Shown here: piece after piece, positions 54,849-64,000 of the stretch | How positions within the stretch are numbered: the stretch's first letter is position 1 | Layout: each line of letters opens with the position of its first letter | Assembly: GCF_024519155.1 (NCBI RefSeq) | Contig: NZ_JANIFJ010000003.1 | Span: 124,001-188,000 of the forward strand | Direction of reading: 5' to 3' | Length of the DNA: 64,000 nucleotides | Origin: Mangrovibrevibacter kandeliae | Lineage (GTDB): Bacteria > Pseudomonadota > Alphaproteobacteria > Rhizobiales > Rhizobiaceae | Notes under the pieces: generated by a model | What the model saw: the letters and a program-made list of their open reading frames with translations, nothing else | Told to the model about the DNA's origin: nothing | Databases searched by the model: none | Program-made: the position numbers and the translations under genes

Positions 54849-56300
54849 ATGGCCGACATCTACGACATTCTCATCATCGGCGGCGGGCCGGGCGGGTACG
54901 TCGCGGCGATCCGCGCCGCGCAGCTCGGCTTCAAGACGGCCGTCGTGGAGCGCGAGCACCTGGGCGGCATCTGCCTCAACTGGGGCTGCATCCCGACCAA
55001 GGCGCTGCTGCGCTCGGCCGAGATCTTCCACTACGCCAACCACGGTGACAAATACGGGCTCACGATCCAGAAGCCCGGCTTCGACATCGGCGCAGTGGTC
55101 AAGCGCTCGCGCGGCGTGTCGGCACAGCTGAACGGCGGCGTCGGCTTCCTGATGAAGAAGAACAAGGTCGACGTGATCTGGGGCGAGGCGAAGATCACCA
55201 AGGCGGGGAAGGGCGGCCCGGTCGAGGTGGCGGTCGGCAAGCCGTCGAAACCTGCCGTCGAGCCGCAGAACCCGGTGCCCAAGGGCGTCAAGGGCGAGGG
55301 CACGTATCAGGCCAAGCACGTCATCGTGGCGACGGGCGCCCGGCCGCGCGTCCTGCCTGGCATCGAGCCGGACGGCGAGCGCATCTGGACCTATTTCGAG
55401 GCGATGAAGCCGGCGTCGATGCCGAAGTCGCTGATCGTCATGGGCTCCGGCGCGATCGGCATCGAGTTCGCCTCCTTCTACCGCACCATGGGCGCCGAGG
55501 TGACAGTCGTCGAACTCCTGCCGCAGATCATGCCGGTCGAGGACGCAGAGATCGCCGGCGTCGCCCGCAAGCAGCTGGAGAAGCAGGGCCTGAAGATCCT
55601 GACGGACGCCAAGGTGTCGAAGGTCGAGAAGACGGCCACGGGCGTCACCGTCACGGTCGAGGCGGGCGGCAAGAGCCAGACGCTCGCGGCGGAGCGGCTG
55701 ATCTCGGCGGTCGGCGTGCAGCCGAATTCGGAGAAGCTGGGGCTCGAGGAGATCGGCGTCGCGATCGAGCGCGGGGTGATCAAGATCGACGGCTACGGGC
55801 GCACCAATGTCGAGGGCATCTATGCCATCGGCGACGTCGCCGGCCCGCCGATGCTCGCTCACAAGGCCGAGCACGAGGGCACGATCTGCGTCGAGAAGAT
55901 CAAGGGTCTCGACGTGCATCCGATGATCAAGACGCAGATTCCCGGGTGCACCTACTGCCACCCGCAGGTGGCGTCCGTCGGCCTCACCGAGGCGAAGGCG
56001 AAGGAGAGAGGACGGGAGATCAGGGTCGGCCGCTTCCCCTTCGTCGGCAATGGCAAGGCGATCGCGCTCGGCGAACCGGACGGGCTGGTGAAGACCATCT
56101 TCGACGCCAGGACAGGCGAGCTTCTCGGGGCGCACATGGTCGGCGCCGAGGTGACCGAGCTGATCCAGGGCTTCGTCGTGGCGATGGGCCTGGAGACGAC
56201 GGAGGAGGAGCTGATGCACACGGTCTTCCCGCATCCGACCCTGTCCGAGATGATGCACGAGTCCGTCCTCGACGCTTACGGAAAGGTCATTCACACCTGA
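54849..56300 (+). CDS. lpdA: Dihydrolipoyl dehydrogenase (E3)
   Basis: A flavoprotein that reoxidises dihydrolipoamide with NAD+ for PDH. The 483-residue protein has the FAD motif IIGGGPGGYVAAIRA, the redox disulfide Cys42 and Cys47 in GGICLNWGCIPTK, an NAD motif VMGSGAIGIEFASF, and the C-terminal dimerisation part with the catalytic His-Glu in FPHPTLSEMMHE. An insertion around residues 110-150 (EVAVGKPSKPAVEPQNP) is longer than in many Lpd proteins. It is 11 bases after the SGNH gene and ends the PDH operon. Confidence 0.96.
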   Translation: MADIYDILIIGGGPGGYVAAIRAAQLGFKTAVVEREHLGGICLNWGCIPTKALLRSAEIFHYANHGDKYGLTIQKPGFDIGAVVKRSRGVSAQLNGGVGFLMKKNKVDVIWGEAKITKAGKGGPVEVAVGKPSKPAVEPQNPVPKGVKGEGTYQAKHVIVATGARPRVLPGIEPDGERIWTYFEAMKPASMPKSLIVMGSGAIGIEFASFYRTMGAEVTVVELLPQIMPVEDAEIAGVARKQLEKQGLKILTDAKVSKVEKTATGVTVTVEAGGKSQTLAAERLISAVGVQPNSEKLGLEEIGVAIERGVIKIDGYGRTNVEGIYAIGDVAGPPMLAHKAEHEGTICVEKIKGLDVHPMIKTQIPGCTYCHPQVASVGLTEAKAKERGREIRVGRFPFVGNGKAIALGEPDGLVKTIFDARTGELLGAHMVGAEVTELIQGFVVAMGLETTEEELMHTVFPHPTLSEMMHESVLDAYGKVIHT

Positions 56301-56478
56301 TCACGGTCGCCCGATCTCGGGCTGCCGGATGATCTGCCCGGATCTGGGCGGGCGGCGGTGCTCCCCTACGGGTTCGTTCGACGAGGAAATGATCAGATTC
56401 CCATGCCAAGGACCTTGCTGAAAATCAGTTGCGCCCAATGTCTGCCACAAAGAGCAACCTCTGTTCGGAGTGACGTCA

Positions 56479-56742
56479 ATGGATGTGAATGGTGTAGGCT
56501 GGCTCACGGCCATCATCGTCGGCGGTCTCGCCGGCTGGCTGGCGGAAATGTTCATGAAGAGCGACATGGGCGTCTTCATGAACATCATCCTCGGCATCGT
56601 CGGGGCGGTGGTCCTCAACGCGATCCTGGCCGCTTTCGGCCTCGGCTACACCGGCTGGATCGCCTACCTGATCATCGGCTTCATCGGTGCGTGCATCCTG
56701 ATCGCCGTGTTCCGGATGTTCCGCGGTCGCCGGACGGTCTGA
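56479..56742 (+). CDS. GlsB/YeaQ/YmgE family membrane protein
   Basis: A small inner-membrane protein of the transglycosylase-associated family, 87 residues with three hydrophobic helices and glycine zippers: GWLTAIIVGGLAGWLAE, then NIILGIVGAVVLNAIL and YLIIGFIGACILIAVFRMF. Members are often stress-induced but their function is unknown. The ATG has CGGAG eight bases upstream; an in-frame GTG at 56470 would add three residues. It lies between lpdA and lipA. Confidence 0.85.
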   Translation: MDVNGVGWLTAIIVGGLAGWLAEMFMKSDMGVFMNIILGIVGAVVLNAILAAFGLGYTGWIAYLIIGFIGACILIAVFRMFRGRRTV

Positions 56743-56777
56743 TTGCATCCGACCGTGGCCGGTCTTAAGTATCGGCC

Positions 56778-57743
56778 ATGGTCACGCTTCTCGATACCAA
56801 GGCCGGGGCTGTGCTCCGGCCCCGCCATCCGGAAAAGGCGCATCGTCCGGACTCTGCGCAGTTGCCGAAGCCGGACTGGATCCGGGTGAGGGCACCCGTT
56901 TCGGCGGGCTATGCCGAGACGCGCGAGATCGTACAATCTCACAAGCTGGTCACGGTCTGTGAAGAGGCCGGTTGCCCCAACATCGGCGGATGCTGGGAGC
57001 AGAAGCACGCGACCTTCATGATCATGGGCGGCATCTGCACGCGGGCCTGCGCCTTCTGCAACGTCGCCACCGGATTGCCGCACGCGCTCGACCCGGACGA
57101 GCCGGCGAGCGTCGGACGTGCCGTCGCCAAGATGGGCCTGAACCACGTCGTCATCACCTCGGTCGACCGTGACGATCTCGCCGACGGGGGCGCACAGCAC
57201 TTCGTCGAGACGATCCGCGCCATCCGCGCGGCCGCACCGCTCACCACGATCGAGATCCTGACGCCGGACTTCCTGCGCAAGCCGGGCGCGCTCGAAACGG
57301 TGGTCGCTGCCAGGCCCGACGTGTTCAACCACAACCTCGAAACGGTCCCGTCGAACTACCTGACGGTCCGGCCGGGCGCGCGCTACTTCCACTCGATCCG
57401 CCTCCTGCAGCGGGTGAAGGAGCTCGACCCGACGATCTTCACCAAGTCCGGCATCATGGTCGGCCTCGGCGAGGAGCGGAACGAGGTGCTGCAGTTGATG
57501 GACGACCTGCGCACCGCCGACGTCGACTTCCTGACCATTGGCCAATACCTGCAGCCGACCAAAAAGCACCATCCCGTGAAGGCCTACGTCACGCCGGAGG
57601 AGTTCAAGTCCTACGAGACGGTCGCCTACACCAAGGGCTTCCTGGTGGTGGCCGCCAGTCCGCTGACGCGCTCCTCGCATCATGCCGGCGCCGACTTCCA
57701 ACGGCTGAAGGCGGCCCGCCTCGCCCGCCAGGCGGCCGCGTGA
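56778..57743 (+). CDS. lipA: Lipoyl synthase
   Basis: A radical SAM enzyme that inserts two sulfurs into octanoyl groups on lipoyl domains. The 321-residue protein has the auxiliary cluster motif [13 protein letters not shown], the radical SAM motif [10 protein letters not shown], and the C-terminal RSSHHAG that ligates the auxiliary cluster. It makes the cofactor for PdhB, PdhC and other lipoyl domains, so its position beside the pdh operon makes sense. It starts 35 bases after the small membrane-protein gene. Confidence 0.97.
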   Translation: MVTLLDTKAGAVLRPRHPEKAHRPDSAQLPKPDWIRVRAPVSAGYAETREIVQSHKLVTVCEEAGCPNIGGCWEQKHATFMIMGGICTRACAFCNVATGLPHALDPDEPASVGRAVAKMGLNHVVITSVDRDDLADGGAQHFVETIRAIRAAAPLTTIEILTPDFLRKPGALETVVAARPDVFNHNLETVPSNYLTVRPGARYFHSIRLLQRVKELDPTIFTKSGIMVGLGEERNEVLQLMDDLRTADVDFLTIGQYLQPTKKHHPVKAYVTPEEFKSYETVAYTKGFLVVAASPLTRSSHHAGADFQRLKAARLARQAAA

Positions 57744-57757
57744 GCCCGCGCCGCTGA

Positions 57758-58249
57758 ATGCCGCAGTTCGAGACCACCCGGCATGTGCGGTTCACGGCCG
57801 AGCAGATGTTCGCGCTCGTCGCGGACGTCGAGCAGTATCCGCAGTTCCTGCCGCTCTGCCGCAGCCTGACGGTGCGCTCACGCAAGGAGCGCGACGGCAA
57901 GACGCTGCTCGTCGCCGACATGACGGTCGCCTACAAGATGGTGCGCGAAAGCTTTGCCTCGCAGGTGCTCCTGAAGCCCGACGAGCGGCGCATCGACGTG
58001 AAGTACATCGAGGGGCCGTTCCGTTACCTCGACAACCGATGGACCTTCGAGCCTTCCGCCGATGGCGGCTGCGACGTCCGCTTCTTCATCGACTACGAGT
58101 TCAAGAGCCGCACGCTCGGAATGCTGATGGGCTCGGTCTTCGACTATGCCTTTCGCCGCTTCGCCGAAGCCTTCGAGGAGCGAGCGGAACGGATCTACGG
58201 GGCGGCAGACGCTCAGGCGGCCGCGTCGCCGTCGTCGCCTGCGGTGTAG
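57758..58249 (+). CDS. RatA/Coq10 family START-like protein
   Basis: A 163-residue polyketide-cyclase/START-like protein of the Coq10/RatA group. The opening FETTRHVRFTAEQMFALVADVEQYPQFLPLC and the segments YIEGPFRYLDNRWTF and FEFKSRTLGMLMGSVF-like end (KSRTLGMLMGSVFDYAF) are diagnostic. Coq10 binds ubiquinone in respiration; RatA has been called a toxin in E. coli, but no antitoxin gene is adjacent. A quinone-related role is more likely. It ends with an overlap of 37 bases with the convergent cinA. Confidence 0.88.
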   Translation: MPQFETTRHVRFTAEQMFALVADVEQYPQFLPLCRSLTVRSRKERDGKTLLVADMTVAYKMVRESFASQVLLKPDERRIDVKYIEGPFRYLDNRWTFEPSADGGCDVRFFIDYEFKSRTLGMLMGSVFDYAFRRFAEAFEERAERIYGAADAQAAASPSSPAV

Positions 58250-58743
58250 TCCGCGAGCCCCTCCATCAGCATCTCCAGCGCGACCGAGACACTGGCCTCG
58301 CGGATCTCGGAGCGGCCGATGTCGCCGAAGCGCATCTCGCGATGGCGCGTTGCGGCACTTGTCGCGGACGCGAAGTGGACGAGGCCGACCGGCTTCTCCA
58401 GCGAACCTCCGCCGGGTCCGGCAATCCCGGTGATCGCCACCGCGACGTCGGCGGTGGAGCTGCGCAGCGCACCCTCTGCCATCTGACGGGCGACAAGCTC
58501 TGAGACCGCACCGTGTTGCGACAGGGCGCTGTCGCGCACGCCGAGCAAGTCGGCCTTGGCCCGGTTGGAATAGGTGACGAAGCCTCGATCGAGCACCGCC
58601 GACGAGCCGGGGACCTCGGTGATGAGGGCCGCGACGAGGCCGCCGGTGCAGGACTCGGCGGTGGCGAGCTTGGCGTTCGCGTCGGTGAAGGCAGCGACCA
58701 GATCGTATGCCCGCAGCAGCAGCCCCTCGTGGAACATCGTCAT
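58213..58743 (-). CDS. CinA C-terminal domain protein (nicotinamide-nucleotide amidase)
   Basis: A 176-residue protein consisting only of the CinA C-terminal (PncC) domain, which deamidates NMN in pyridine nucleotide recycling. Diagnostic motifs are [36 protein letters not shown] and [14 protein letters not shown]. The N-terminal COG1058 domain of full CinA is absent. The ATG overlaps the ispDF stop by four bases, so the two are coupled; the 3' end overlaps the convergent RatA-like gene. Confidence 0.9.
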   Translation of the reverse strand: MTMFHEGLLLRAYDLVAAFTDANAKLATAESCTGGLVAALITEVPGSSAVLDRGFVTYSNRAKADLLGVRDSALSQHGAVSELVARQMAEGALRSSTADVAVAITGIAGPGGGSLEKPVGLVHFASATSAATRHREMRFGDIGRSEIREASVSVALEMLMEGLADYTAGDDGDAAA

Positions 58744-59930
58744 GCGCCGTCTCCGTAGATCACGCTGGCCGTCGCGATCGCGGCGATGCCCTCGCGCCGT
58801 CCGACGAAGCCGATCGTCTCGTTGGTCGTCGCCTTGACCGATACGCGCTCGAGCGCGATGCCGAGCATCGCCGACAGGTTGAGCCGCATCGCCTCGCGGT
58901 GCGGCGCGATCTTCGGCGCCTCGCAGATCAGCGAGATGTCGGCGTTGGCGATGCGGCCGCCGTGGCCGCGCACGATCGAGACGGCCTTCTCGACGAAGAT
59001 GTGCGAGGGCGCGCCCTTCCACTGCGGATCGCTCGGCGGAAAATGGTCGCCGATGTCGCCGGCGCCGCAGGTCGCCAGCAGTGCGTCGGTCAGCGCATGA
59101 AGGCCGACATCTGCGTCCGAGTGCCCCTTCAGGCGCTGGTCATGCGCGATCCGCACGCCGCACAGGGTGACGTGGTCGCCCTCGACCAGCTGGTGCACGT
59201 CGTAGCCGTTGCCGGTGCGCACGTCGATCATTGCAGGACGGTTCCGAAGTCGCTCATCGGCCGTCACGATATCACGGGCGAGCGTCAGTTTCAGGTTGTC
59301 CGGATCCCCCTCGACGAGCCGGACAGTCAGGCCGGCCCACTCGGCGATGGCGGAGTCGTCGGTGAAGTCGGACCGGCCGGAGGCCGCCGCGGCCTCGTGG
59401 GCCCGGCGAATCGCGGCGTAGGGAAAGCCCTGCGGTGTCTGCGCGCCGAAGAGGCCGACCCGATCGACCGTGGCCGAAACGACGCCGTCGCCAATGGCGC
59501 GCTTCAACGTGTCCGAGACGGCAAGGGCCGGCAGGGCGGCAGTCGCCTCGGTTACGCAGTCGATCACGCGGTCGATCAGGTCGGGGCTCGTGAACGCGCG
59601 CACCGCGTCCTGAATCAGCACGACCTCTGGCGACTCGCGCTGCAGTGCAGCCAGGCCCGCGCGCACCGAGGCCTGCCGGGTGGTGCCGCCGGTCGCGACC
59701 AGGACCCGATCGGCCAGATCTCCCGCTGCCATTCGAAAGCGATCACCGTCATCGGCGTGAATCACGGCCACCACCTGGCCGACGCGCGGGTGGCCCAGGA
59801 ACCGCTCGAGCGTCCGGCGGATCACCGGTACGCCGCCGATGCGCTGATACTGCTTCGGTCCGTCAGCCGTCTGGCCTGCACGTTCGCCGCGCCCGCCGGC
59901 GACGATGATCGCTGCGACGAAACTCTTCAT
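58740..59930 (-). CDS. ispDF: Bifunctional IspD/IspF enzyme of the MEP pathway
   Basis: A fusion of two steps of isoprenoid synthesis: 4-diphosphocytidyl-2-C-methyl-D-erythritol synthase (IspD, about 1-230) and 2-C-methyl-D-erythritol 2,4-cyclodiphosphate synthase (IspF, about 235-396). IspD is marked by [12 protein letters not shown] and [14 protein letters not shown]; IspF by [40 protein letters not shown] and [11 protein letters not shown]. The fusion is common in alphaproteobacteria. dxr is not in the window, though the MEP pathway is implied. Confidence 0.96.
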   Translation of the reverse strand: MKSFVAAIIVAGGRGERAGQTADGPKQYQRIGGVPVIRRTLERFLGHPRVGQVVAVIHADDGDRFRMAAGDLADRVLVATGGTTRQASVRAGLAALQRESPEVVLIQDAVRAFTSPDLIDRVIDCVTEATAALPALAVSDTLKRAIGDGVVSATVDRVGLFGAQTPQGFPYAAIRRAHEAAAASGRSDFTDDSAIAEWAGLTVRLVEGDPDNLKLTLARDIVTADERLRNRPAMIDVRTGNGYDVHQLVEGDHVTLCGVRIAHDQRLKGHSDADVGLHALTDALLATCGAGDIGDHFPPSDPQWKGAPSHIFVEKAVSIVRGHGGRIANADISLICEAPKIAPHREAMRLNLSAMLGIALERVSVKATTNETIGFVGRREGIAAIATASVIYGDGA

Positions 59931-60032
59931 TCACCCCGTCCCGATTGCCGCTGCGCCATGCATCATAGGCATGTTCCTTTCGCAAGGCACAATGCTTGTC
60001 TTTTGAGCATGCCCGGATAAGGTACAGACGTG

Positions 60033-61124
60033 ATGGCGAAAGAATCGACAGATATGATCGGTGCACATTCCGTGGGCTCCGACGCGGAGCGGTTGCGCGA
60101 GCGACTGCCGCTCGGGGCGGCGACGCTCTGCAATCGGGTGTTCATGGCGCCGCTGTCGGGGATCTCGGATGTGCCGTTCCGACGTCTGGCTCGCCGCTTC
60201 GGTGCCGGGATGGTGGTGTCCGAGATGGTCGCGAGCGGCGAGTTCGCGCGTGGCGATACCGAGAGCGCGATGCGGGCCATGCGGGACAGCGATGGGGTGC
60301 ACGTCGTCCAGCTTGCCGGCCGTGAGGTGGGTTGGATGCGGGCGGCGGCCGAGCGGCTGTCTGATGGGGGCGTCGATGTTATCGACATCAACATGGGCTG
60401 TCCGGCGAAGAAGGTCGTCGGCGGTCTGTCCGGGTCGGCGCTGATGCGCGATCTCGACCACGCGCTGCGGCTGGTCGAAGCGACCGTCGCCGGCGCCGGC
60501 GGCGTCCCGGTGACGCTGAAGATGCGACTCGGCTGGGATCGCACCACGATCAACGCGCCGGAGCTGGCGCGCCGTGCCGAGGCGGCGGGCATCCGTATGG
60601 TGACCGTGCATGGACGCACGCGTGACCAGTTCTACGACGGCTCGGCCGACTGGAAGGCGATCGCAGCGGTGAAGGCGGCGGTGACGATTCCGGTGGTGGC
60701 GAACGGTGACCTGACGCGCCTGGCCGATGTGCCCGCGATGCTCGGCGCGAGCGGTGCCGACGCTGTGATGATCGGCCGTGCCGCCTGCGGCCGCCCTTGG
60801 CTTCCCGGTCTGTTCGCCGGAGCCTGCACGGTGGCTGATCTCGCCGCCATCGACGCAGCCGGTTTCGTGATCGCCCATTACGAAGCCATGCTGGAGCATT
60901 ACGGCCCCAGCGTCGGCCTGCGCCACGCCCGCAAGCACCTCGGCTGGTACTGCGACGGCCTCGCGGCCTTCCCGGAGCGGCTTTCGGCGAGCGAGCGGGC
61001 GGCGCTTCTCGCGGCGAGGGATCCCGGCGCGGTGATGGGCCAGCTGCTGCGGCTCTTCGACGGGCTCAGTCTGGCCGATCTCGAAGCGGTCGATCCGGCG
61101 TGCGAACTCCGGCGGGCGGCCTGA
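60033..61124 (+). CDS. dusB: tRNA-dihydrouridine synthase DusB
   Basis: A flavin enzyme that reduces uridine to dihydrouridine in the tRNA D-loop; formerly called NifR3 in this operon. The 363-residue TIM-barrel protein has MAPLSGISDVPFRRLAR, SEMVASGE, the catalytic Cys in INMGCPAKKVVGG, TLKMRLGWD, VHGRTRDQFYDGSADW and VMIGRAACGRPW. An in-frame GTG at 60030 with AAGG seven bases upstream, or an ATG at 60054, are possible starts. It leads the dusB-ntrB-ntrC operon, which is conserved in alphaproteobacteria. Confidence 0.95.
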   Translation: MAKESTDMIGAHSVGSDAERLRERLPLGAATLCNRVFMAPLSGISDVPFRRLARRFGAGMVVSEMVASGEFARGDTESAMRAMRDSDGVHVVQLAGREVGWMRAAAERLSDGGVDVIDINMGCPAKKVVGGLSGSALMRDLDHALRLVEATVAGAGGVPVTLKMRLGWDRTTINAPELARRAEAAGIRMVTVHGRTRDQFYDGSADWKAIAAVKAAVTIPVVANGDLTRLADVPAMLGASGADAVMIGRAACGRPWLPGLFAGACTVADLAAIDAAGFVIAHYEAMLEHYGPSVGLRHARKHLGWYCDGLAAFPERLSASERAALLAARDPGAVMGQLLRLFDGLSLADLEAVDPACELRRAA

Positions 61125-61127
61125 GCC

Positions 61128-62243
61128 ATGCGCAGCCCGCTTTCGAATGACGGCAAGATCGCGATCCTCAACGCGCTGCCGCACCCGGTCGTGGTGGTGG
61201 ACGAGCAGGGCGCCTTCGTCTTCGCCAACTCCGACGCCGAGCAGTTCTTTTCGGCCGGCGCCTCGCATCTCGTGAAGCGCAAGCTGTCGGACTTCATCCC
61301 GACCGATAGCCCGCTCTTCGCCCTGATCGACCAGGTGCGTGAGAGCCAGGCCCGGATCAGCGAGTACCGCGTCGACGTGTCGTCGCCGCGCCTCGGCAGC
61401 GAACGGCTAGTCGATCTCTACGTGTCGAGCCTGCCGGACCGGCCGGATTTCGTCGTGGTGATGATCCAGCTGCGCTCCATCGCCGACAAGATGGACCGGC
61501 AGCTGACCCACCGGGCAGCCGCCCGAAGCGTCACCGGGCTCGCCGCGATGCTGGCGCACGAGATCCGCAACCCGCTCTCCGGCATCAAGGGCGCCGCGCA
61601 GCTCCTCGAAACGGCGGCGAGCGACGAGGATCGGGTGCTGACGCGGCTGATCCAGGAGGAGAGCGAGCGGATCGGCAAGCTCGTCGACCGCATGGAGGTC
61701 TTCTCCGACCAGCGGCCGATCGAACGCTCGGCGGTAAACATCCACTCCGTGCTGGAGCACGTGAAGACGCTTGCCCGCAGCGGCTTCTCCCGCTCCACCC
61801 GCATCCTGGAGACCTACGATCCGTCGCTGCCGCCGGTCTTCGCCAATCGCGACCAGCTGGTCCAGGTGTTCCTGAACCTCGTCAAGAACGCCGTCGAGGC
61901 GGTGAACGGCCACGAGGACGGTGAAGTGCGTCTGTCGACGGCCTTCCGACCCGGCGTGCGCCTGTCGGTGCCCGGTACCAAGTCGCGCGTGGCGCTGCCG
62001 CTCGAGTTCACCGTCGAGGACAACGGACCCGGCGTCCCGGACGACATCCGCGAGCACATCTTCGACCCGTTCGTCACCACCAAGCCGAGCGGCTCGGGCC
62101 TCGGTCTCGCGTTGGTCGCCAAGATCATCGGCGACCACGGCGGGGTCATCGAATGCGATTCCCAGCCGGGCCACACGGCCTTCCGCGTCCTCATGCCGGC
62201 CTGGCGCGACGGCGATCCCGTCTCGCCGACGGGCGAGGCATGA
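61128..62243 (+). CDS. ntrB: Nitrogen regulation sensor histidine kinase NtrB
   Basis: The cytosolic kinase/phosphatase that controls NtrC in response to PII. The 371-residue protein has an N-terminal PAS domain (about 12-105, [23 protein letters not shown]), the H-box with His144 in [21 protein letters not shown]-like (LAHEIRNPL), and the HATPase domain: N box [10 protein letters not shown]1 [12 protein letters not shown], and G2 GSGLGLALV. No membrane segment. It starts three bases after dusB, and ntrC follows 25 bases on. Confidence 0.96.
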   Translation: MRSPLSNDGKIAILNALPHPVVVVDEQGAFVFANSDAEQFFSAGASHLVKRKLSDFIPTDSPLFALIDQVRESQARISEYRVDVSSPRLGSERLVDLYVSSLPDRPDFVVVMIQLRSIADKMDRQLTHRAAARSVTGLAAMLAHEIRNPLSGIKGAAQLLETAASDEDRVLTRLIQEESERIGKLVDRMEVFSDQRPIERSAVNIHSVLEHVKTLARSGFSRSTRILETYDPSLPPVFANRDQLVQVFLNLVKNAVEAVNGHEDGEVRLSTAFRPGVRLSVPGTKSRVALPLEFTVEDNGPGVPDDIREHIFDPFVTTKPSGSGLGLALVAKIIGDHGGVIECDSQPGHTAFRVLMPAWRDGDPVSPTGEA

Positions 62244-62271
62244 GGCGCATGCGTATCTCCAGGAGTAGATG

Positions 62272-63720
<1,449 letters not shown>

Positions 63721-64000
63721 CACTCAATTCAGTACGACGGGTGCGGACATGCCGATCCGGAGGTTCGGCCGGTCCCGAGTCCGCTGGACAGGATGTTGAA
63801 AAGGTGCGGAAAAGCGCTATCCCATAGGTAGCGTCCGAGCGAGGACAGCCCGGAGATCGTTTGATCGACCGGCGAGGGAGTGCCGCCCCTCCGGACGCGC
63901 CTACGATCGCTGAAGGCGCCGCAGCTCAGCGCATGCGTCGCATTGCCCTACGCTACGGTGAAGGCGTCTCGCCTCGCAGCATTTCTCACGCTCGGCGGAC
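63721..64000. other. 280-base region at the right edge, mostly non-coding
   Basis: No complete gene. A weak promoter-like TTGAAA (63796-63801) is followed 16 bases later by TATCCC (63818-63823). The last 120 bases have a plausible incomplete ORF, listed separately. No terminator with a clear T run is seen after ntrC. Confidence 0.5.
63880..64000 (+). CDS. Possible 5' end of the next gene (ntrY-like position), incomplete
   Basis: An open frame begins with GTG at 63880, reading MPPLRTRLRSLKAPQLSAC, and runs off the window after about 40 codons. Its third codon positions are GC-rich, more so than in the alternative open frame from a TTG at 63861. The last residues (SRLAAFLTLGG) are hydrophobic, as before a membrane helix. 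In relatives the gene after ntrC encodes the membrane kinase NtrY, but nothing in these residues proves it. The ribosome site GAGG is close to the GTG. Very uncertain. Confidence 0.22.
   Translation, partial: MPPLRTRLRSLKAPQLSACVALPYATVKASRLAAFLTLGG

Noticed and set aside
56308-56350. Terminator after lpdA
   Set aside because: Small GC hairpins (GCCCGA/TCGGGC and GCCC/GGGC) exist, but loops are too short or no T run follows, so I did not call it.
57758-58249. RatA-type toxin of a toxin-antitoxin pair
   Set aside because: The family name suggests a toxin, but no antitoxin gene is adjacent and the neighbourhood (lipA, ispDF) is standard. A Coq10-like quinone role is more likely.
63785-63802. 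Sigma-54 promoter downstream of ntrC
   Set aside because: TGGACA-N5-TTGAA resembles the -24/-12 pattern, but the invariant GC of the -12 element is missing.

Overview
This is a contiguous, high-GC stretch of core chromosome from an alphaproteobacterium, almost certainly of the order Hyphomicrobiales (Rhizobiales). The evidence is gene content and order: clpS-clpA beside a phasin, an EipB/DUF1849 gene before rpsB-tsf-pyrH-frr-uppS-cdsA-rseP-bamA-lpxD-fabZ-lpxA-lpxI-lpxB-gltA, then gltX, comEC, lexA, moeA-moaC-trpC-trpD-ppiD, tpiA, secG, pyrG, kdsA, eno, ftsB, pdhA-pdhB-pdhC-lpdA, lipA, ispDF, dusB and ntrB-ntrC. This closely follows the order I recall for Sinorhizobium-type chromosomes. The genus cannot be fixed from this sequence. 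I see no plasmid, phage, insertion sequence, CRISPR, tRNA or rRNA.

Layout. 1-2.6 kb: end of a SUF iron-sulfur operon (sufS, sufT-like, sufA) and a TfoX-like gene. 2.6-4.4 kb (minus): a D,D-carboxypeptidase with a SPOR domain and a small orphan gene. 4.8-9.5 kb: phasin, ClpS/ClpA, AzlC/AzlD. 9.5-12.5 kb (minus): RidA, GDPD, a FemAB-like DUF482 protein and a HIT protein. 12.6-27 kb: EipB, then translation factors, UMP kinase, undecaprenyl-PP and CDP-DAG synthesis, RseP, BamA and lipid A genes. 27-30 kb (minus): citrate synthase and Glu-tRNA synthetase. 30-40.7 kb: comEC, lexA (minus, with a clear SOS box), a gamma-glutamyltranspeptidase gene, then a tightly overlapping minus-strand unit ppiD-trpD-trpC-moaC-moeA. 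40.9-47.3 kb: tpiA, secG, pyrG-VOC-kdsA, eno. 47.4-56.3 kb: an FNT-family channel (minus), ftsB and the pyruvate dehydrogenase operon with three accessory genes inside it. 56.5-63.7 kb: GlsB-like protein, lipA, RatA/Coq10-like, cinA and ispDF (minus), dusB, ntrB-ntrC, with a possible start of the next gene at the right edge.

How the genes fit together. Envelope biogenesis dominates the centre: isoprenoid carrier, phospholipid precursor, OMP assembly and lipid A share one transcription direction. Central carbon flow recurs (citrate synthase, enolase, Tpi, PDH, lipoate synthesis, phasin). Several gene pairs overlap by four bases at GTGA, TTGA or ATGA junctions, suggesting translational coupling.

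The window is mostly housekeeping and I do not see an unmistakable new system. The points most worth a second look are the SRPBCC and Uma2-like genes inserted between pdhB and pdhC (with an odd eight-codon mini-ORF at the junction), a TTGTGCA-N-TGC motif shared by the phasin and gltA upstream regions, a cluster of inverted repeats before clpS, a terminator for the orphan gene that lies inside the facing tfoX-like gene, and synteny-breaking genes (ggt, FNT).
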